DNA of 64,000 nt, taken from contig NW_023503307.1 of assembly GCF_014529535.1 (NCBI RefSeq), forward strand, positions 3,872,969 to 3,936,968. Reading direction: 5' to 3'. This document shows, piece after piece, positions 57,850 through 64,000 of this stretch. Both the position numbers and the translations under genes were made by a program. Under the pieces are notes generated by a model. It did not search any database and was not told the origin of the DNA. It saw only the letters and a program-made list of their open reading frames with translations. Each line of letters opens with the position of its first letter. Position 1 is the first letter of the stretch. Source of the stretch: Bradysia coprophila. Taxonomy: Eukaryota; Arthropoda; Insecta; Diptera; Sciaridae.

Positions 57850-58600
57850 ACGATGCTGCGTTTGGTTTGGGTTTGACACTTTAATTTTGACTCACTGCGG
57901 GAACAGCTAACAATCCGTAAGGAAAGGAATCAGACCGCAACCTTCTGTTTTGCTCATAAATTTCTTCATTTAGTTAGAATTCGGTTGTTTTCGTTATTCT
58001 GTAACTTTAGTGTTTGCAAGCCTTGCAATGCAAGGTCGCTGTCGTTTTCGAAAAACGTGCAAAAAGCGTGCAAGAGGGGACCTGACTGAAGTAGCTGCAA
58101 AAGATAGTTGCAAAATTCGTAAAGGGCAAATATTTTTTGCAATAACTCCTGCAACTCTTGCAACTTAAAAATACTTCAATAGGAACGTTTCAGACAACAC
58201 GAAACGACATATTTTAATGTTAATATGGTTTTTACTTGAGTTATAGAATGAAATTTCATTAAACATTTTCGTCAACTTAGGACTGGTGCTGCCAGTTCTG
58301 TGGTACTTATCACAAAAATCACAACAAAGGCTGTCCACGTTAAGAAATGCTACCCACGCTAAAACAATTCATACGAAACGAAACTAAAGTGAATAATTTA
58401 CGTCTGAAAGTACTGTAACCTGAAAATGACTTATAGACTTTCGATACGGTATATCCACTAGCATGAGTATTGTGAACGATTATTATTATGAGTTGTCATC
58501 GTGGATAACCTGCATATGTTCTGTTTAGCTTTATGTCAATGTTTATGTAAAGAACTGCGTCTCGAACTATGCTAACGTTCATTTTTGTTTTTGGTTTGTT
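57850..58600. other. Intergenic region between the gustatory receptors
   Basis: Noncoding. A TTGCAAAA-rich stretch (58010-58160) resembles 15190-15350. The last part (58610-58700) is shared with the same position upstream of copy 1 and probably belongs to the duplicated promoter. Confidence 0.5.
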
Positions 58601-58719
58601 ACGAAAAGAAAATAAACTTTTTCGTATTAATTAGGATTATTAATTTCGCTTCAGATATTATATTGAAGCGTTAGTCTCACACTGTCAGTACGATTGTATA
58701 TCACAAAAAAACCAAAATT

Positions 58720-60458
58720 ATGATTTTTCTTGAGCAGTTCAATTTTTCATTGAATTTTCTTTATATCATTGGATTGAAACCGGCTATACGAACGAAAAAG
58801 CTCATCGATCTTGTTCCGGTTGTTGTTACTTCATTTTTATGCGGAACATTAACACTTTATCTGGTATTTTTTCCACATTTCACGTCATACGGCATAATTT
58901 TTGTCTTGATTTACTATGGTGCACTTTTACCGTCACTTCTGATGATTCTAACGGCTACTGGACAGTGCTATTTCAATAAAAATGACTATAAAACAATCAT
59001 AAATCAAATTGGAAGACTCGAAAAACAGTTTGGCGAAAAATCCATAAGACTTTCGCTCAAGTGTATTGAATTCCGCTACAAGCTTAAATTTCTAATCGTT
59101 TATACAACTTATCTTGTTTCACAAATACTTGTACTCGTTGAAGTCTGGATAGTACATCCTGGGAGAGAATGGTCATCATTGCTAATTTCTTTAATTCGAG
59201 CTACGTACCCCATTCAACTGTTGCATTTCGTGTTATACAGTGACATCGTTACGATGTTTCTTCATCAACTTAATGGAAAATTTCGACATAAACCGATTTT
59301 TGTTCGTAAGTCTGACAAAATTGAATTTCTAAAATATGTTAAATTGGTGCACTACGACTTGTGGAAATTGATTGACGCAATCAATACGTTCTTCGGGTGG
59401 AATTTGCTGTTTATGACAATGTTCTGGTTCATTTACATAACGCATCAGTTGTATTGGATTTTCCTTAATACACAAGCAAAGCTGTACGTGCTGCAAGTGT
59501 TTGGTTAGTGAAGCAAAATTTTAGTTTAACGTTTAACTCGTTAATTTCAATGGGGAGGGGATTCTTTTGAAGATCGACTTCTAAAAATCGGACCCATTTT
59601 CGTGTGAGATGGTTTATATATACCGGGAGAGGTCTTGGGCCGTGCGCGCTGAAACTACTATAAAAAAAATCTTCATTATGCAGCTACTGATAGGCTTCTA
59701 AAAGTCTAGAAATTACTATATAAATGACTATATAGACAACATGACAATGGGTTCATTGGAGAGCTAAAGTCAAGATACTTCTCTTGCATATATTTTTTCC
59801 AGAAAATTACATCTCATATATCAAAGGATTTCTCGCCAACCAGCAGCTGCCTGCATATTAACAAGTTTCTTTTTAGAGTGGTTTTGGCAATGATATAATA
59901 GTTATTTGGTTTTGGTGCCTACGGTTTTATACCTGTGCAGGCATCTATTAAACAACCCACATCAATGGGATCGATTTTTGAAAGTCGATCTTCAAGAGTC
60001 TTCCTTGAAATATAACCTGTTATAGAGGGACTAGCATCACTTTTCTTTGCATTGTCATGTTTCACAACACTGGTTAATGCTTGTGAATCTGGTGTCTTAG
60101 AGGTATAAACCCGGAAAAATTGATAACCTCTTCTCATTCGTTTCTAAATTCGCTAACATTTTATTGTCAGGTTAAATCATTAATCGAAAATATTGAGCAA
60201 TACACATTTTGGACTACAGATGATGTTCAGTTGCATCAATTGAAGCGGGAAGTCTTGAGTCAAATTGTTTATTTCCCGATAAACATATCAGCCAACCGTT
60301 TCTTTACAATTGACAGACGATTTTCGACTGGGGTAAGTTTTGTCGTCTTGACAAATATTTTATTTTGATTTTTACAGATTTTCTTTTAGGTTGTGGCTAG
60401 TTGCTGCATGTACATAGTTATTTTCATACAATTTTACCAAAGCGTTGAAAAGATGTAA
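58720..60458 (+). CDS. Gustatory receptor (7tm_7 family), tandem copy 2
   Basis: Paralogue of the upstream receptor with the same four-exon structure: 58720-59503, 60026-60102, 60171-60332 and 60390-60458, joining in phase to 363 residues. Exons 2, 3 and 4 have exactly the same lengths as in copy 1 (77, 162 and 69 nt). Exon 1 keeps the start MIFLEQFNFSLNFLYIIGLK and HYDLWKLIDAINTFFGWNLL; it lacks a few residues present in copy 1 (after KPA) and differs at many positions. Exon 2 reads GLASLFFALSCFTTLVNACE (TM6). Exons 3 and 4 are almost identical to copy 1. TM7 again ends CMYIVIFIQF. The upstream 90 bp also match copy 1. Ligand unknown; the gene appears functional. Confidence 0.88.
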
Positions 60459-60613
60459 AAGAGAACTGTGTTTGATTGATACGCTCTCAGAGTAATTATA
60501 TAAAAAGATCTTAGAATGTCTTTTGTGCATCTAATATACAACCCCAATGTTCGTCAGAACATTTTTAGTAAATGCTTTACTTACAGCGTTAGTATGCGTT
60601 TATGGAGCTACAA

Positions 60614-61085
60614 TGGGAGACTGAAGTTTTGACAAGATATTTTTAATCGACGTAAAACATTATTCTAAACAAAAAATTGTTTTACGGTATGTCTCTAAAA
60701 TGCACTTATCTTTTTATAAGTTCGTCTAAACTTCGAAACTTACAGCCGTCCGTAAGAAAATTACAAAATGGCGGCCCTATATTTTAGATTTTACACTGTT
60801 TTAAGAAATTCTTTTGATCAGAATTGTCAATACTCATGTAGTTCTCGTTGCAGAACAACTTACACATACTTATTTTCATAGAGACTGGAAACGGCCTCCG
60901 GCACATTTTAAGCGGCTGACAAAATTGGGTCGATTTAGGGTCATACTTTGTAAACAAAATTAATTTTATAGAAAAAAGTGTGTATTTTAGAGGCATACAG
61001 TAGAACAATTTTTTGCTTAGAATAACGTTCTGCATCGAATTGGTCAAAAGTTCAATCCCTCATTGTCTAAGTCCTTCGAACTACA
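60614..61085. repeat. Interspersed repeat, copy 2 (inverted relative to 13552-13908)
   Basis: It contains CGGTATGTCTCTAAAATGCA, ATGGCGGCCCTATATTTTA, GAAACGGCCTCCGGCACATT and GCTGACAAAATTGGGTCGAT, all reverse complements of segments at 13552-13908. It begins about 155 bp after the second gustatory receptor. Confidence 0.75.
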
Positions 61086-61331
61086 CTGCCGTAATTTGAA
61101 TAAGAAACACTTAACGGTACATTTCCATTTATTTTTTTTAAGAAATTTTACGTTTCATAAGAATCTACTTACTTGATCAAAAATGTCAATAAATAATTTG
61201 TAAAAAAAAATTTTCTTGCAAATAATTTGCATAAGAAACATTTTGAAGAAATTTTCATATAAAAGTATTTTACTTTACTAGTGAGGTAAAATTCCCTCAC
61301 TAGTGAAAACCTTTTCTCTCGCTCGTAAAGT

Positions 61332-61426
61332 AATAGTACATTACTATACCAGTGAAGTAATTTGATATGTCGTATCCAGATGAGTAAAAGTATCCGAGGG
61401 CTTCACTGGTATAGTAATGTACTATT
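61332..61426. repeat. Perfect 26-bp inverted repeat
   Basis: AATAGTACATTACTATACCA and six further bases (61332-61357) are mirrored exactly at 61401-61426. A smaller CACTAGTGA palindrome pair precedes it (61280-61310). Confidence 0.8.
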
Positions 61427-61439
61427 CTTATGCGAAAAT

Positions 61440-63040
61440 GTTTCTTATGTTATTTTTCGACAAGTATAGTTTTTTATGAACAAATTGGTCACTTGTATGT
61501 TATGCAATTTTTCTCGATTTTTTTTTCAATAAACAACTTGCCGGAAAATGACCACAAATAATTCGCAAAAGAAACACTGGTTTCTTATGCAAATTACGGC
61601 AGAATATACCTCATTACAGATAACGTGTAAACGTTACTATCACAAATGGACGCGTGCAGTGCTAGTTTACATTGCTACTCTCTACAATTTAACGAACAAT
61701 ATTATCTGTCGATGTAATATTAGCATGACCTAATGACATCTAACTTCACAAAATCACGGGAAAAGCTATCAAACGTTGCTAATTCGAAGGAAACACCACA
61801 AATTGCTCGTCCCACTTGACTTAAATTGATTTGAGACTTATACACGAAAATGGTCACTCTTTACACGCTTCTAAACTTTTATGTTTCATTTCTCTTTTAT
61901 TGTACATATTAAGTTCTATTTATATAAAATTGCCTTTCGCTGTTGTATACATAACCCCCTTTATGCAGACATTAGACATTATACAACTTGTCATCACATT
62001 CTCTATTTCGATGTAAATGACTTACGTATATTTTATATGGACGGGTCCTACCAATAAACGGTATATCCACACACAAAATGTTCTATATTATATTCGATCC
62101 AGCGCTATAGATATGAAGAGATGATTTTCCATTCATTGGACCTTTTTTACACTACAATTCATCGGAAGTGTATCACATGGATGATCCTTTTTGGTATTAA
62201 ATGTTTATCACCTAGTCAAATTTGCTTCACAAAACTCATTTAAAAAAGATTTCGTTGTTAGAGTCACTTAACGGTAAATTGTAACACTTACGGGTGAATA
62301 GGATGGTCAAAGAAACGCAGCATTGACTACTTAGATAAACAATTTTGAAAATTTTTGTGACCGTGAATGATCACTGTTTTGTTTAGGCAAATCTTTAAGA
62401 AATGTTGGCTCGAGAATGATAAGTCATTATAAGTAAGACGAGGTATGAAGATAAAATTTCACAAAAACAAAAATTTCTTATATCATGGCAATGAATACCA
62501 ACCATTTCTGCAGTGACTACGAGTAAAATTTAGTCTGCAAAATATTTAAAACTAGGCAACGCAACCCTCTACGATTGCTTCGTGAAAGCCTCCGATTCAA
62601 CAAACGACCGTCCATAAATCCATCGGCATACATTATACATTTGCTACAGTTAATGTTGTTCTGTATGAGGAGACTGTAAAGTCTGACTGGCTTTGCTCGG
62701 GATTAATATCAGGAAATTTAGACATTGCTCAAAGTCTCTCTTTATAAGGTTTTATTACTACACACACATGCGTTTTTCACCCGACTAACAAGTAGGAGCA
62801 GTTTTGTTCGTATCAGTGCAGATTAATAACAACCGACGTAAATTCATGTCTAAGTTTCACTGATCTCGACTATAAAAATTTTTCTTCCGAAAATTCTTCC
62901 TAACTTTTAGTCGGGAATCTGTATTACAAGTTTCAAGCCTCTAAGACTGTCTGGGATACTATTGAGAGACAAACAAACAATATATTCTCGAATGACTTAA
63001 GTTTGATTTCCAGAAAAACGTGACAAGAAATGAAGTTTTT
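61440..63040. other. No gene recognised
   Basis: AT-rich noncoding sequence; open frames are short and without domain-like features. Confidence 0.5.
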
Positions 63041-63042
63041 AC

Positions 63043-63132
63043 GCAATTTGCTTCAGCTGTTTTTCAGCTGGTCCACAGTCCACTAATACAGCCTCATTAT
63101 CTTCTACCAGCTGAACAGCTGAAGTAAATTGC
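63043..63132. mobile_element. Short palindromic element with CAGCTG core
   Basis: GCAATTTGCTTCAGCTGTTT at the left is mirrored by CAGCTGAAGTAAATTGC at the right. It shares the TTCAGCTGTTTTTCAGCTG word with the MITE at 7656-7892. Confidence 0.65.
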
Positions 63133-63139
63133 TCACAGA

Positions 63140-64000
63140 TTGGGTTGGGGTAAACTGCAAATTAAAAGTTTGAATGCTGGTACACTGTTACAAAAAGTTA
63201 ATTTTATCGTACAGTTGGAGAAAAATCAGAAATCCAATGAAAATCCACGTGCTTTACGAATGCTAATCTGTTTACTTGTATATATCAACTCAACGTGGAT
63301 ATCGACGGTGGAATTAATTGGATATGAAGTCTTCACGATCTATTAATTATCAATGAGGCCTTACTGTTAACTGGGGCAGTATTATCGAAAAACGATAAGT
63401 GCTTCGCAAGAATACTATGTTTTATATTTATTATATGTGATTAAATCATATTAGTCGAACAATGGTTACATGGTTTAAATTGTATTATTTGTGAACATCA
63501 ATTGAAATGTATATAAGTGGAGGAATAAAATATTTATGTAAACCCTAGTGAAAATGACAAACCCTTAAACTGCAAGATGATCGATTAAGTCCGTAAGGGG
63601 CCATCCACACAGTATTATGTACGTACTATGATGTAGCGATTTTTGGAAAATGTCGATCCGTGCTTGAAGACGCGGAAAAAATACATTTTTTTAAAAGCCG
63701 AAGCTTGAAGCTTTTTTGTTTAAAACTTTAAACTTCCGATTAATAATACATTATTGGCATTTAAGGGGAATGTCTATACCATCACTTTATTGCTCAAGCG
63801 AAAAAGAGAAAACGGTGCAGGGGAAGTGTAAATTATCGTGTTAGTTTTAATAATGTTTGCTTAAGATAATAATATTGAGGGAACTCATTGCGCGTAGGCA
63901 ATAAATTTTATTTTTCTGTCAAAAGAATCATTTATCGATTTTATTGACAGATTAATTTTTTTCGAATTCAAGATGAATTTGTCGAAAACGAAAATCATGA
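63140..64000. other. No gene recognised
   Basis: Noncoding to the window end. AGGGGCCATCCACACAGTAT at 63597 resembles one end of the Harbinger-like MITE family; no matching second end is seen. Confidence 0.45.

Noticed and set aside
59919..60137. Minus-strand exon-like frame (TPDSQALTSVVKHDNAKKSD), also seen near 56407-56530
   Set aside because: It is the antisense of the 77-nt TM6 exon of both gustatory receptors. The plus-strand reading has splice sites in phase with its neighbours and supplies the otherwise missing membrane segment.

Overview
The window looks like nuclear DNA of an insect, most likely a nematoceran fly. A fungus gnat (Sciaridae) would fit, but that assignment is an inference from overall character, not a demonstrated match. 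The support is AT-rich sequence, short GT-AG introns (mostly 50-70 nt), insect-type chemoreceptors, a tachykinin/natalisin-type receptor, and a very high density of short inverted-repeat elements. There are no operons, phage or CRISPR.

Gene layout. (1) 2693-4729, minus: the first four coding exons of a TkR86C-like neuropeptide GPCR; the rest runs off the left edge. (2) 5896-7253, plus: a decayed, unrecognised multi-exon gene ending in a small tandem exon array. (3) 23340-26530, minus: a broken RTE-like non-LTR retrotransposon (endonuclease plus reverse transcriptase, two frameshifts). (4) 29998-39124, plus: CFAP206, an axonemal radial-spoke protein, rebuilt here from seven exons with consistent phases. 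Its third intron is 6.8 kb and holds a roughly 2-kb inverted repeat, nested MITEs and minisatellites. (5) 39662-41750, minus: the splicing factor CDC40/PRP17, complete in five exons and convergent with CFAP206. (6) 44640-46115, plus: a single-exon F-box/LRR-like protein. (7) 49659-51724, minus: a shortened, divergent Enhancer-of-zeste (PRC2 histone methyltransferase) homologue in four exons. The catalytic Asn-His-Ser motif reads Asn-Phe-Ser. (8) 55369-57247 and 58720-60458, plus: two tandem gustatory receptors, each complete in four exons. Their 3' exons are almost identical.

The rest is mainly repeat-derived. There are at least a dozen inverted-repeat elements. Among them are a hAT-like MITE family with 8-bp target-site duplications, present in four copies of which two carry younger MITEs, and a Harbinger-like MITE flanked by TTA. 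Others are a TA-flanked MITE, a foldback element whose arms carry a tRNA-like cloverleaf, an array of 19-bp dyad motifs, and an 850-bp foldback at 27.4-28.2 kb.

The genes are unrelated neighbours, as is normal in an animal genome. The most interesting items are the E(z)-like paralogue with a changed catalytic motif, the foldback- and satellite-filled intron of a cilia gene, the tRNA-bearing foldback element, and the homogenised 3' ends of the gustatory receptor pair. I found no convincing new multi-gene system.
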